NCBI RefSeq assembly: GCF_000447755.1
Contig: NZ_AUNE01000010.1
Location: 186,001 to 250,000 of the forward strand
Origin: Bacteriovorax sp. BSW11_IV
GTDB taxonomy: Bacteria; Bdellovibrionota; Bacteriovoracia; Bacteriovoracales; Bacteriovoracaceae
Length of the DNA stretch: 64,000 bases
Reading direction: 5' to 3'
Shown here piece after piece: positions 34,208 through 43,861 of this stretch. A program made the position numbers and the translations under genes. Position 1 is the first letter of the stretch, and each line of letters starts with the position of its first letter. The notes under the pieces are model-generated. The model had not been told where the DNA came from. It saw only the letters and a list, made by a program, of their open reading frames with translations, and did not search any database.

Positions 34208-35473
34208 TTAAACTGGTGAAGCTAAATCAACGTTGGCAATCGGTGCTTCTGGATGAGATTTTGCTTCCATGTGGAATCTGATCTTCACAAGTGGATTAAA
34301 AGTATAACCGTCTTTTCCACGGATAATATACTTTCTCTTGTCATCAGTTTCACCTTTAGGCTCAATCAACTTTCTTAGACGTGACACACTTGTATAGATC
34401 AATTTGTCATGAATAAGAGGATTGTATTCATCTTTCCAAATAGCTTTTGCCAACTGTTCTTTATCATAATAGGTTCCAGCATTTTTTGAAAGAAGAAATA
34501 AAATCTCAAGAAGAACAAAACGGTGCTTGAAGTCAATGATTCCAAGATGTCTCTCTTTAATTAGACGATTTGTCTTATCAAGATAAAGATCAACACTGGC
34601 ATCATTTACATCTTCAATTTCAGAAAGAATAAGTTGTTCTAAACGCTTAAATACTTTTGGATCATTAACCTCTTTTGATAGCTCAAAATATAGTAGCGCA
34701 CGAGAGAAGTCTCCAGAAAGCTTATAGGCCTTACCTTTAAGAAGAAGAATATAACCGTGAAGGTTCCAACACTTCTTATCTTGAAGGGTATTATTAGCAA
34801 GAGTTAAGTAATCAAGGGCCTTATTGCTATCACCAATTTCAACAAAAACTTTTGCAAAAAGGTTGTACATAGCACCACGAAGGTATGATTTATCAACAAT
34901 CTCTAAAAGATCACTTAGTTGTTTAAGATAAACGAGAGATTCATTTAATGAATTTCTGTGAAAGGCATTTTGCGCGAGCGCAAGTAAACATTTAGCTAGT
35001 AAATCTGGCTCATTTTCTTCACGGGCCTTTTTACAAGCTAATTCGTAATTTTCTCTAGCAGTAATAAAGTCACCGCTATAATTTTTTACGATCCCTACGT
35101 TGTAGAAGTATTCTGCATGCAGACTTCCCAGAACAGTCGCAAGGTTTTCAACAAGAATTTCAGCTTGCTGAATATATGTTTTCGCTTTGTGATTTTCTAA
35201 TTTTTCAGAAGCAATACGAATCAAAAACCCGTAAATTTTGAACATTGAATATGTATCACGAGGCTCAGTCGCAAGACTTAAGGCCTTGATAAAATTCACT
35301 TCTGCGTTTGTTAAGTCGGCCTTATCGTAATAAATCTTACCCAATTGGTAGTAAGATCGACCTACTTCTAAATCGTTAACTGCTTCCTGAGGCGGTATTA
35401 AGCTTTCTTTGTTCGCTAAAAAAGCCAGTGTTCCAATAGTCGCTTCAGTGTTTATGCTGCTGGTTTCGTGCAT
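34208..35473 (-). CDS. TPR protein with C-terminal OmpR/PhoB-type winged helix
   Basis: A 421-residue protein. Residues about 30-300 form tandem TPR-like helix pairs (SYYQLGKIYYDKADLTNAEV, AEYFYNVGIVKNYSGDFITA, and more). Residues 310-405 are a winged-helix DNA-binding domain: FKHRFVLLEILFLLSKNAG, YDKEQLAKAIW, IYTSVSRLRKLIEPKG and YIIRGKDGYTF. There is no receiver domain. The order TPR then wHTH is uncommon; most known fusions have the DNA-binding part first. It may sense a protein or peptide partner and regulate the downstream exported-protein gene or the divergent thrS, 198 bp away. Confidence 0.75.
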   Translation of the reverse strand: MHETSSINTEATIGTLAFLANKESLIPPQEAVNDLEVGRSYYQLGKIYYDKADLTNAEVNFIKALSLATEPRDTYSMFKIYGFLIRIASEKLENHKAKTYIQQAEILVENLATVLGSLHAEYFYNVGIVKNYSGDFITARENYELACKKAREENEPDLLAKCLLALAQNAFHRNSLNESLVYLKQLSDLLEIVDKSYLRGAMYNLFAKVFVEIGDSNKALDYLTLANNTLQDKKCWNLHGYILLLKGKAYKLSGDFSRALLYFELSKEVNDPKVFKRLEQLILSEIEDVNDASVDLYLDKTNRLIKERHLGIIDFKHRFVLLEILFLLSKNAGTYYDKEQLAKAIWKDEYNPLIHDKLIYTSVSRLRKLIEPKGETDDKRKYIIRGKDGYTFNPLVKIRFHMEAKSHPEAPIANVDLASPV

Positions 35474-35671
35474 AGAGTTCCCTTGTCAAAATTCCCATCT
35501 ATGTTTCCCAAAGATGCGAATACTTACCACATTTTCACGCTGATAGTCAAAATCTATTCATAAATATGTAAAAATTATGTTCAACTCGTTGATTTAATAG
35601 GTACGCATTGCTATTGTGTGAAGATATAAATTTAGAGTATTTTTAGCGACTTAGACTCGGAGCACAAACAA

Positions 35672-37426
35672 ATGGCAAAATTTGACCTCGATACTATTAG
35701 ACACTCGTCGGCCCACCTTATGGCCCAAGCTATCAACAGGCTCTACCCTGATGCTCATGTGCAATTTGGTGTTGGACCCGTAATCGATTACGGCTTTTAC
35801 TATGATGTAGACATGGACCACAAGCTTACCGATGAAGACCTCGTTAAAATTGAAGAGACCATGCAACAGATCATTAAAGAAGATCTGAAGATAGAAAGAA
35901 AAGTAATGTCTCGTGATGAGGCCGTAAAATTTTTCGCAGATATGGGACAAACTTTAAAAGTAGAACTTATTAAAGATATTCCCGCTACTGAAGAAATTTC
36001 TTGCTACCAACAAGGTGAGTTTATCGACCTGTGCCGTGGACCACACGTTGAGAGTACAAAACAACTTTCTACAAGTTTTAAGCTTCTTAACATTGCCGGT
36101 GCTTACTGGCGTGGTAATGAAAAAAATAAAATGCTTCAAAGAATTTACGCTGCAAGCTTTCTAGATAAGAAAGATCTAAAAAAATACTTGAGTGATCTTG
36201 AAGAAGCTAAAAAACGCGACCACAGAAAACTTGGTAAAGAGTTAGAGCTTTTTCACTTTGAACCAATGATTGCTCCAGGGTCACCATTTTTTATGCCAAA
36301 AGGTGCTTTCGTTTATAATGAACTTATCGAGTTCATGAGAAGAATTTACAGAAAGTTTGGATACTCAGAAGTTATTACGCCGCAAGTTCTGGACAGTGAA
36401 CTATGGCATACTTCAGGACACTACGCTCACTACAAAGAAAATATGTACTTCTCTAGCATTGATGAAAGAGAATACGCAGTGAAGCCAATGAACTGTCCAT
36501 GTCACATGCTTATGTTCAAGCATTACAAGTACAGCTACCGCGACCTACCTCTAAGATATGCAGACTTTGGACGTCTTCACCGTTATGAAAAAGCTGGTGC
36601 TGTCGCAGGTCTAACTCGTGTTAGAACTTTCTGCCAAGATGATGCCCACATCTTTATTGCTCTTGATGAAATTCAAGGGGAAATTCAAAGCTTAATGGAG
36701 ATGTTCTTCACTTGTTACGAACACTTCGGCTTCCAAGGTATCAAAGTTAATCTTTCAACTCGTCCAGAAGAAAAAGCGGGAGACGATGCGACTTGGGATA
36801 AAGCTGAAAATGCCCTTAAGCAAGCTCTAGAAAGTTCAGGATATGAATATTTTGTAAAAGAAGGAGATGGTGCATTTTACGGTCCAAAAATTGACGTAGA
36901 AATCGCCGATGCCCTTGGAAGATACTTCCAACTTGGAACAATCCAACTAGATTTCCAACTTCCAGAGAGATTTGATCTTACTTTCACAAATAAAGAAGGT
37001 GCCGACGAAAGACCTGTAGTTCTTCACCGTGCCCTACTTGGATCTCTTGAAAGATTCTTCGGTGTTTACCTTGAGCACGTTGCAGGAGCATTCCCATTCT
37101 GGTTGGCCCCTGAACAGGCCATTATCGTACCAGTTAACAATGATATTCATCTTGCTTATGCAAATGAACTCGCTCGCACACTGAATAACAAAGGTCTGCG
37201 CGTAAAAGTTGACGATAGAAATGAATCAATGGGTTACAAAACTCGCCAAATTCAAAAGGCGAAGGTTCCTTATATGATCGTTATCGGAGATCGCGAAATG
37301 GAGACAAATTCAGTCAGTCTTCGTGGTTACGGAGAAAAAGGATCAAAAACTTTAACTAACGATGAACTTTTCTCTCTTTTTGCTGAACTAGATGCCGATA
37401 AAGTACCTAAGAAACTAAGAAATTAA
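35672..37426 (+). CDS. thrS: Threonyl-tRNA synthetase without TGS domain
   Basis: A 584-residue ThrRS. Its N-terminus begins directly with the editing domain (HSSAH, zinc-site-like HxxxH at 11-15; CRGPHVEST), so the usual first 60-residue TGS domain (640-residue family length) is missing; only 198 bp separate it from the next gene, so it is not encoded upstream. The class II catalytic core is intact: NCPCHM with the zinc Cys, FGRLHRYEKAG (motif 2) and a C-terminal anticodon-binding domain. RBS GGAG lies nine bases before the ATG. Confidence 0.95.
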   Translation: MAKFDLDTIRHSSAHLMAQAINRLYPDAHVQFGVGPVIDYGFYYDVDMDHKLTDEDLVKIEETMQQIIKEDLKIERKVMSRDEAVKFFADMGQTLKVELIKDIPATEEISCYQQGEFIDLCRGPHVESTKQLSTSFKLLNIAGAYWRGNEKNKMLQRIYAASFLDKKDLKKYLSDLEEAKKRDHRKLGKELELFHFEPMIAPGSPFFMPKGAFVYNELIEFMRRIYRKFGYSEVITPQVLDSELWHTSGHYAHYKENMYFSSIDEREYAVKPMNCPCHMLMFKHYKYSYRDLPLRYADFGRLHRYEKAGAVAGLTRVRTFCQDDAHIFIALDEIQGEIQSLMEMFFTCYEHFGFQGIKVNLSTRPEEKAGDDATWDKAENALKQALESSGYEYFVKEGDGAFYGPKIDVEIADALGRYFQLGTIQLDFQLPERFDLTFTNKEGADERPVVLHRALLGSLERFFGVYLEHVAGAFPFWLAPEQAIIVPVNNDIHLAYANELARTLNNKGLRVKVDDRNESMGYKTRQIQKAKVPYMIVIGDREMETNSVSLRGYGEKGSKTLTNDELFSLFAELDADKVPKKLRN

Positions 37427-37436
37427 ATGATATAAT

Positions 37437-37463
37437 GGGGCAACCATAGGTTGCCCCTTTTTT
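37437..37463 (+). terminator. Terminator of thrS
   Basis: Stem GGGGCAACC/GGTTGCCCC with a three-base loop and six T, 10 bp after the thrS stop. Confidence 0.95.
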
Positions 37464-37481
37464 GATACAAGGATAAGTGTC

Positions 37482-38480
37482 ATGAAAAAAAATATTCTCC
37501 TCATCTGTGGCGGGGGAAGCACAGAACACGAAATTTCCCTCATCTCTGCCGAATATATCTACGAAAATCTCAAATCGAATCCAGACTTTAATATCTTTCA
37601 TGTCACTATTCAAAAAGATGGTGTCCGCATAGATCGCGATGGTCTTGAAGTAGAACTTCGTCGTGCGGGAGAAATTGTCTGGAAGGAAAGTGGCAAGAGT
37701 GAAAGGCTTCACTTTGCAGTTCCTTGCATTCATGGGCCTCCTGGAGAAACAGGTGAAATTCAAGCCGTTTTTGAAATGATGGGACTTCCCTATCTGGGTT
37801 GTGGCCCAGAAGCAAGTCAAATTTGTTTTAATAAGATTACAACCAAACTTTGGTTTAATGCTCTAGAAATCAATAATACACCTTATATTTTCCTAAGTGA
37901 AAATAGCGCGGAATCAGTTAAAAAGGCGCAGGATTTTTACGACAAAAATAAAAGTGGCTTCATCAAGGCCGCTCGTCAAGGTTCAAGCGTTGGATGCTAT
38001 CTTGTAAAAGAGAAGAGCGAAATTGAACAGCATTTAGATAATGCTTTTAAACTTTCAGAACAAGTTCTAATGGAAGTAACAGTAAATGCGAGAGAGCTAG
38101 AAATCGCCGCTTATGAATATGATGGCAAAATCCATGTCACAATTCCTGGTGAGATTAGTTGTCCATCAAAGTTCTACACTTATGAAGAAAAATATTCTAA
38201 TGCCTCACATACAACAACTGAAGTTGTCGCGCCAAATCTTACAAGCGATCAAGTTAAAGTTATGCAAAACTTTGCACGCAAGGCCTTTACAGGACTGAAG
38301 CTTAAGCACTTGTCGAGAATTGATTTCTTCTTAACTGATGATGGCAAGATTTATCTTAACGAAATTAATACATTCCCAGGAATGACTCCCATTTCGATGT
38401 TTCCAAAAATGATGGAACACAATGGTCATAAATTCAAAGATTACTTAACTCAAATCATTACAAAGAATGCGAGAAGCTAA
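37482..38480 (+). CDS. ddl: D-alanine--D-alanine ligase
   Basis: A 332-residue ATP-grasp ligase that joins two D-Ala for peptidoglycan precursors. Signs: CGGGSTEHEISL at the N-terminus (10-21), AVPCIHGPPGETGEIQ, KAARQGSSVGCYLV for ATP, and the metal/catalytic LNEINTFPGMTPIS near 290-305. The HG-P-GE-G motif and the INTFPG end are standard. It has an AAGG RBS. Its stop shares one base with the start of the fusion protein (TAATG), so it is the first gene of a six-gene operon. Confidence 0.95.
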   Translation: MKKNILLICGGGSTEHEISLISAEYIYENLKSNPDFNIFHVTIQKDGVRIDRDGLEVELRRAGEIVWKESGKSERLHFAVPCIHGPPGETGEIQAVFEMMGLPYLGCGPEASQICFNKITTKLWFNALEINNTPYIFLSENSAESVKKAQDFYDKNKSGFIKAARQGSSVGCYLVKEKSEIEQHLDNAFKLSEQVLMEVTVNARELEIAAYEYDGKIHVTIPGEISCPSKFYTYEEKYSNASHTTTEVVAPNLTSDQVKVMQNFARKAFTGLKLKHLSRIDFFLTDDGKIYLNEINTFPGMTPISMFPKMMEHNGHKFKDYLTQIITKNARS

Positions 38481-41400
38481 TGAAACTAATTAACAAGAAC
38501 GATGAAATTTTTGCAAAAAAAGAATTAGATAAACTCTACGACAATAAAAAGGCCCCGGCCGAAAAGAAAGAATATCTTACAGATTTGAAAAATGGTCGTG
38601 GTCCTTATTTTGCTGTAGAAACAAGTGATGGAAGTCCCCATTACTTTATGGATGCAGCCTCACAAATTGCAACTCTCGGTCTTGGTTTCAATCCTTCTTC
38701 TTTCTTTGGTACAAATCATTTAGAAGAATGCTGGACAAATGAACAGCATACACAAAATTTTCTGAATCTAAAAAAATCACTCAACGACTTTTTTCAAAGA
38801 AAATTAGGTTGGAATAATGTTCACATGAGCTTCACAAATTCAGGAGCTGAATCAAATGAAGTGGCACTAGGACTTGCTTATAAAAATAGGGCCAATAAAA
38901 ATGCCAAAAAAGTCCTGTGCTTTGAAGGCTCTTTTCATGGCCGTATGATGGTTGCCCTGATGAGCACTTGGAATCAATCAAAAAGAGCGCCATTCGAATG
39001 GCCTGGTTTTGAATCAATCTATGCTCCTTTTCCAGAAGATAAATCAGGTCAGGCACTTATTAAGGCCGATAAAGAATGGCTTAAAACTTGGGAAAATGCC
39101 GTATCGAGAAGTTTCACGGCCCCAAAAAGTAATGATGAACTTGTTCAAAAAGAAATTGATTCACTAACATATGTTCGTGACCACATTAAAAATGGCGAGA
39201 TCTTCGCCGTTATCATTGAACCAATGCAATGTGAAGGCGGAGATCGTTATGCTACGAACCGCTTCTTTCAAGCTTTAACAGTTTTATGTAAATCTTACGG
39301 TGTGGCCATTATTTTTGATGAAGTTCAAACAGGTTTTCACTTAGGTCGTGAATTTTTCTGGCACAAAGAATTTCAACTTCAAAACTCGAAAGGAGAAGAA
39401 ATTCTACCCGACTATGTAACATGTGCAAAAAAAGCACAAACTGGAATTGTCCTCTCTCCAATTGATGGAATCGAAAACCAAGAAGTTTCAGTTGCAAGTA
39501 TATATCGCGGATACATCCATGCCCTCATGATGGATCAATTGAGCGATGATATTGTTGATCTTGAAAAAAGAACAGAGAAAAAACTCTATGATTTTTGTCG
39601 CAAGCACGCTGACTATGTCACAAATCCGAGAGTTCATGGAATGGCCTTTGGATTCGATTTAAAAGACAAGGCCAATGTAAATGAATTTATTAAACACAGA
39701 TTTGAATTTGGTCTTCTCTATTATCCGGCGGGTGATGAAACGCTTCGCTTTAGATTAAATACGGCCTATAGAGATAGTGATATAGACTTCTTATTTCAGC
39801 ACATGGACTTGATTGCCAGAAGAGTCTTTAAGAATGAAGACGTGTCACCACTAGAGTGTGCTCCGGAGTTTTCTAATAAAGTTGAAGATACTTATTTTTG
39901 GCAAGAAATCTTTATTGAGGCCAGACTTTTAAAGCTCGCCGACAAAAGTGCTTCAACGCTTGTAAAGATGGCCAAGGAATGGATTGAAGAGAGAACTCAA
40001 TTTACTTTGACTGAAATAACTCTTTCAAATTTTGCACAATACAAAGATAAAATTATCGCTCTTGAAAAAGAGGTCTATGAGCCCGCACGCCAAACAGAAA
40101 TTGAAAAGTTCGAAAAAACTGTAACTCACAAAAACTCATTGGCCTATGCTTTAGAAAAAGAGGGAAAGATTTTGGCCATCTCCTTTGCCGGTCCAATGAA
40201 GCTCTATCCACTTGAGCGTGGTCTTAGAAAAGATCCAAACTTTGAAAATGAAAATTGCCTGTATATGCTTGACACAACGGCATCGAACAATATGCAAGGA
40301 AAAGGTCTAGGAACATATCTTAAAAACTATCTATTTTTAAATGGTATTGAAAAAGATATTAAAAAAATCAACGGAAGAAACAGAGACCATATGGCCAGGG
40401 CCATGTTCTCTATAAACCTTTCTCTCGGTGCTGTGTTAACAGACTACATGAGAGAGGACTACCCTGATTTCGAACAATATAGAGATGTCCTTTACTATAA
40501 CTCTACGACAGAGTGGAATAAAACGACGAACTTTCTAAGTAGCGCCATCAATGCCCCAATGGGACTTGGCAATCTTGATGTAAATTACTGCAAAGAACAA
40601 CTTCCTTCTTTGATTAATAAAATTTGCCTCTCAAATTTTATCAGTAAAAGATTTTCAAATTTCATTACTAAAATGCTTTCGTCTTTACCGGCACAGCTTA
40701 GACATAGTTATACGGCCAGTGGGCAAAGTGAATGTGTAGATAAAATCGCACGCTCTATTTGGTTTAACCAAGATGAGAACAAAAAGAGTTTTAAAAATAT
40801 CACTTTTGATGGTCATTATTTTGGGAAAGGAAGTTTTGTCTCACGCTCATTATCGTATGGAGATGAATTCTTTCCAGTAACGAAAATCACCTGTCCAACT
40901 GTTGATAAGGATCGTTCACTTAAGGAACTTGAAACGGCACTAAAAAATGAAAAATTCTTGGCCTTATGGCTAGAGCCTCTTATAAGTAAAAAAATGGAGA
41001 GGATCTCAAAAGATACGCTCAGAGAAATTTTAATGATTGCAAAAAAATACAACACTCCAGTTGTTTATAATGAAACAGCATCTTCTCTATACCGCTATGA
41101 TATGGACTCATACAGTGTATCAAATATTGAAGAACTTAGACCAAATGCTGTGATGATCTTCATGGGAGGACAGGCCGCTCTGTGTGCAATGGAAGAGCAG
41201 TTTTTCATCGATAAGCCTCTCATGGTGATTAGTACTTGGGATGGTGATGAATTCTCATTTGGAACTTATCTTAAAGCAAAAGAGGCCATTGAAAATGATA
41301 TGGCCTTGTACAAAAAAACAGTTACACAATTTCAAAATGAACTTGGAGCGCTTTTAAATCACTACCCTATTTCAAAAATTGATATAGACTCAGGTGTTGG

Positions 41401-41512
41401 GCATTTCACAGGACATATTCCTCTAACGACACAAGCTCTTTTTGAAAAAAATGGTGAGAACTTTATCGTTTGTCCGAGTTATGAACAAATGAAGAAGTTT
41501 TTAAAATACTAA
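38480..41512 (+). CDS. Trimodular fusion: class III aminotransferase (LAT-like) - GNAT - degenerate aminotransferase domain
   Basis: A 1010-residue protein with three parts. Residues 30-450 are a class III PLP aminotransferase closest to lysine 6-aminotransferase: SGAESNEVA (121-129), GSFHGR, CEGGD, FDEVQTG (D280) and the PLP-lysine region AKKAQTG (K317). Residues 510-670 are a GNAT acetyltransferase with QGKGLG (606-611). Residues 690-1010 again look like a class III aminotransferase (SGQSECVDKIAR, VVYNETA, PNAVMIFMGGQ), but the Asp is Asn 864 and the PLP lysine is replaced by Met895/Gly896, so this half cannot bind PLP as usual. The domains suggest amine transfer, then acylation. Likely substrate: lysine or another diamine; unproven. 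Confidence 0.8.
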   Translation: MKLINKNDEIFAKKELDKLYDNKKAPAEKKEYLTDLKNGRGPYFAVETSDGSPHYFMDAASQIATLGLGFNPSSFFGTNHLEECWTNEQHTQNFLNLKKSLNDFFQRKLGWNNVHMSFTNSGAESNEVALGLAYKNRANKNAKKVLCFEGSFHGRMMVALMSTWNQSKRAPFEWPGFESIYAPFPEDKSGQALIKADKEWLKTWENAVSRSFTAPKSNDELVQKEIDSLTYVRDHIKNGEIFAVIIEPMQCEGGDRYATNRFFQALTVLCKSYGVAIIFDEVQTGFHLGREFFWHKEFQLQNSKGEEILPDYVTCAKKAQTGIVLSPIDGIENQEVSVASIYRGYIHALMMDQLSDDIVDLEKRTEKKLYDFCRKHADYVTNPRVHGMAFGFDLKDKANVNEFIKHRFEFGLLYYPAGDETLRFRLNTAYRDSDIDFLFQHMDLIARRVFKNEDVSPLECAPEFSNKVEDTYFWQEIFIEARLLKLADKSASTLVKMAKEWIEERTQFTLTEITLSNFAQYKDKIIALEKEVYEPARQTEIEKFEKTVTHKNSLAYALEKEGKILAISFAGPMKLYPLERGLRKDPNFENENCLYMLDTTASNNMQGKGLGTYLKNYLFLNGIEKDIKKINGRNRDHMARAMFSINLSLGAVLTDYMREDYPDFEQYRDVLYYNSTTEWNKTTNFLSSAINAPMGLGNLDVNYCKEQLPSLINKICLSNFISKRFSNFITKMLSSLPAQLRHSYTASGQSECVDKIARSIWFNQDENKKSFKNITFDGHYFGKGSFVSRSLSYGDEFFPVTKITCPTVDKDRSLKELETALKNEKFLALWLEPLISKKMERISKDTLREILMIAKKYNTPVVYNETASSLYRYDMDSYSVSNIEELRPNAVMIFMGGQAALCAMEEQFFIDKPLMVISTWDGDEFSFGTYLKAKEAIENDMALYKKTVTQFQNELGALLNHYPISKIDIDSGVGHFTGHIPLTTQALFEKNGENFIVCPSYEQMKKFLKY

Positions 41513-41535
41513 TTAAGAGCTAAAAGAGTAGCATT

Positions 41536-42603
41536 ATGACAGATTTAAATTTCCCTCATATAATCTATAAAGATGGTGCCTCATTCAAAGAATGGGGCCT
41601 TCATCATGGAAAGAGTTTCAAAGGGGCCATTGCTGAGCTTGCGGCCATAAGAAAAGATCTGATGTTAAAGAAAAACCCTTCTTTAAAATCAAAACTCTCC
41701 GAGCTTGCTATGGAACAATTTAACTGTACTAAGCTCTTTGCTCCTCATCTAGCACAAGAACTTGAAGGGATTGCCCAAGGGGCCGAAGTCGATCTCGTTG
41801 ATATAGTAATCCTCAATAATTATACCGATTTTCGTGATATCGAGCTACCAGAAGAAGGATGCTCAACAATTCACCTCCATTCACAAAACCAACAAGTCTC
41901 AGGACAAACTTGGGATATGCATCAAAGTGCTAAGAATTATCTGTGCACCATCGAAATTCCAGCAAGTAAAGAAGGACCGAAAATGCACGTCCTCTCTCTT
42001 GTTGGTTGCTTAGGTCTCATGGGGGTCAGTGATACAGGTCTTTTTATTGGCGTTAATAATATTAATACAGAAAACGCTCGTGCAGGTCTCATATGGCCCG
42101 CACTTGTTCGTCGCACTCTTGAGCATCCATGCTTTAATAGTATGAGAGAAACACTAGTAAACGCCCCTGTAACCTCAGGTCACAACTATCTCATTAGTAG
42201 TGTTGGGCAAAGTGAGCACTGGGAAATTGCCCCAAGTGCAAAGGCCATGGTTGGAAAAACCAATGATTCTTCATTGGGCAAGACATTTCATACTAATCAT
42301 TGCCTAGGTGATGAACTTAAACTAATCGAACAAAAAACGGCTCAAAGTTCAACGACATTTAACCGATATTCTTTGTTAGAAAAAAAGATTGGCCAATGTG
42401 AGACTTATGAAGATTTAATTAATCTCCTAGGGGATCATGATGGCCATCCAAAATCAATTTGTTCGCACTTTGCATCAGGGGCCCAAGACCCATCCATGAC
42501 TTGTGGAGGTGGAGTTTACGACCATTTGACAAAAAGGTTGTTTTTTTGGCGCGGCTGCAAGGTGTATGATGATAACTACGAAGAAAGAGAGCTAACTTTC
42601 TAG
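41536..42603 (+). CDS. C45-family (acyl-CoA:6-APA acyltransferase-like) Ntn hydrolase
   Basis: A 355-residue protein of the peptidase C45 / acyl-CoA:6-aminopenicillanate acyltransferase family. The putative nucleophile Cys 109 is in EEGCSTIHL, preceded by LNNYTDFRD, and followed by GQTWDMH (about 123-129), the family hallmark. Members hydrolyse or transfer acyl groups on amides after self-cleavage before the Cys; many bacterial members have unknown substrates. No signal peptide is visible. It lies 23 bp after the fusion gene and 28 bp before the next aminotransferase, so it belongs to the operon. Confidence 0.8.
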   Translation: MTDLNFPHIIYKDGASFKEWGLHHGKSFKGAIAELAAIRKDLMLKKNPSLKSKLSELAMEQFNCTKLFAPHLAQELEGIAQGAEVDLVDIVILNNYTDFRDIELPEEGCSTIHLHSQNQQVSGQTWDMHQSAKNYLCTIEIPASKEGPKMHVLSLVGCLGLMGVSDTGLFIGVNNINTENARAGLIWPALVRRTLEHPCFNSMRETLVNAPVTSGHNYLISSVGQSEHWEIAPSAKAMVGKTNDSSLGKTFHTNHCLGDELKLIEQKTAQSSTTFNRYSLLEKKIGQCETYEDLINLLGDHDGHPKSICSHFASGAQDPSMTCGGGVYDHLTKRLFFWRGCKVYDDNYEERELTF

Positions 42604-42631
42604 CTCCTCTTCCCAAGCTAAGGAGTTCGCT

Positions 42632-43861
42632 ATGGGAAATCGTCCATTCTTTATTACTTGGCAATCCCAAGACTCCGATCATTTTTTCCAATACGAAAAG
42701 GCAAATGGAGCGACTTTTATTTTAAAAGACGGTAAAAAAATTATGGATCTCTCGTCCATAAGTTATCACGCGGCCTTTGGCTCAAATAACCCTGAAATTA
42801 TCAAGGCCATCGCCAAGCAATCGGTTCGCTTTAGCGTTTCAAATCCAAAAGCAATGTTCTCTTTAAAAGACGAAGTTTCATTCGAACTTCTTGAACATCT
42901 AAAAAAGAAAACGGGAAAAATCCTCTACACGGTCTCTGGGGCAGAATCTGTAGAGAATGCTTTGAAACTGGCCCGCTATACAACGAAGAAAAAAATTATT
43001 CTCGCCAGAGAGCGCTCTTATCACGGGGCCAGTCTTGGAGCTCTCTCTGTGACAGGAGATTGGCGCAATAAGGCCCATGCGACTCCAAAAGATTGGACAG
43101 TTCGCATACCTGAACCCAGTGAACCTAATGCCATAGAAAAAACCAGGGCCATTATCAAAAAAGTTGGTCCAGATAAAATTGCGGCCTTTTGTCTCGAAAC
43201 AATCACTGGTGGTAATGGTGTGATCATTGCCAGCAAAGAATGGTGGCAAGGTATCCAAAAAATTTGCGATGAATATGGAATACTTCTTATTCTAGATGAA
43301 GTCGTTTGTGGTTTTGGAAGAACAGGAAAAAACTTTGGTTTTCACCACTACCCTATAAAACCCGATATGGTTTGCATGGCCAAGGCCATTACAGGTGGGC
43401 ATATTCCGTTTGGTGCTGTTTGGGTTAGTGAGAAAATTTCTAAGACTTTTGACCATGAAGTTTTTAGCTTCGGTCTAACAAATTACGCTCACCCGCTAGG
43501 TCTTGCTGCAACAAAAAAAGTCCTACAAATCCTAGAAAGGCCAAAATTTAAGCAACATTTAAAGGCCCTAGAAATTGTCTTTAAAAAATATATGAAAAGC
43601 TTTGCTAAATTCCAATGTGTAAAAGAAGTCAGACAAGTTGGTCTTCTTGCTGCCGTTGAGTTAAAAGAAAAAGACGACTACTTTTTTAAATTACTAAAAA
43701 AAGAAATATTCGTATCACAAATTGGGAATTCATTTATTTTCTGCCCCGCCTACATCTTGTCACCAAAACAATTGGAGCTAGGGCTTAAAAAGTTTGAATC
43801 ACTTCTTATGGAGATTGAACATGAGTTCAAAGGTATACAAAAACGCAACAGAAGCGCTTAA
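42632..43861 (+). CDS. Class III PLP-dependent aminotransferase
   Basis: A 409-residue aminotransferase with a complete class III site: SGAESVENALKLAR at 102-115, DEVVCGFGRTG with Asp 222, and the PLP lysine K251 in CMAKAITGGHIPFGA. The family includes omega-amino-acid:pyruvate, 4-aminobutyrate and beta-alanine transaminases; the DEVVCGFGRTG variant is typical of the omega-amino-acid type. RBS AAGGAG precedes the ATG. Its 3' end overlaps the CoA-transferase alpha gene by 41 bp. Confidence 0.88.
   Translation: MGNRPFFITWQSQDSDHFFQYEKANGATFILKDGKKIMDLSSISYHAAFGSNNPEIIKAIAKQSVRFSVSNPKAMFSLKDEVSFELLEHLKKKTGKILYTVSGAESVENALKLARYTTKKKIILARERSYHGASLGALSVTGDWRNKAHATPKDWTVRIPEPSEPNAIEKTRAIIKKVGPDKIAAFCLETITGGNGVIIASKEWWQGIQKICDEYGILLILDEVVCGFGRTGKNFGFHHYPIKPDMVCMAKAITGGHIPFGAVWVSEKISKTFDHEVFSFGLTNYAHPLGLAATKKVLQILERPKFKQHLKALEIVFKKYMKSFAKFQCVKEVRQVGLLAAVELKEKDDYFFKLLKKEIFVSQIGNSFIFCPAYILSPKQLELGLKKFESLLMEIEHEFKGIQKRNRSA

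Noticed and set aside
43794-43821. TTG at 43794 as the start of scoA
   Set aside because: The ATG at 43821 with GGAG seven bases upstream agrees with the usual subunit A N-terminus.
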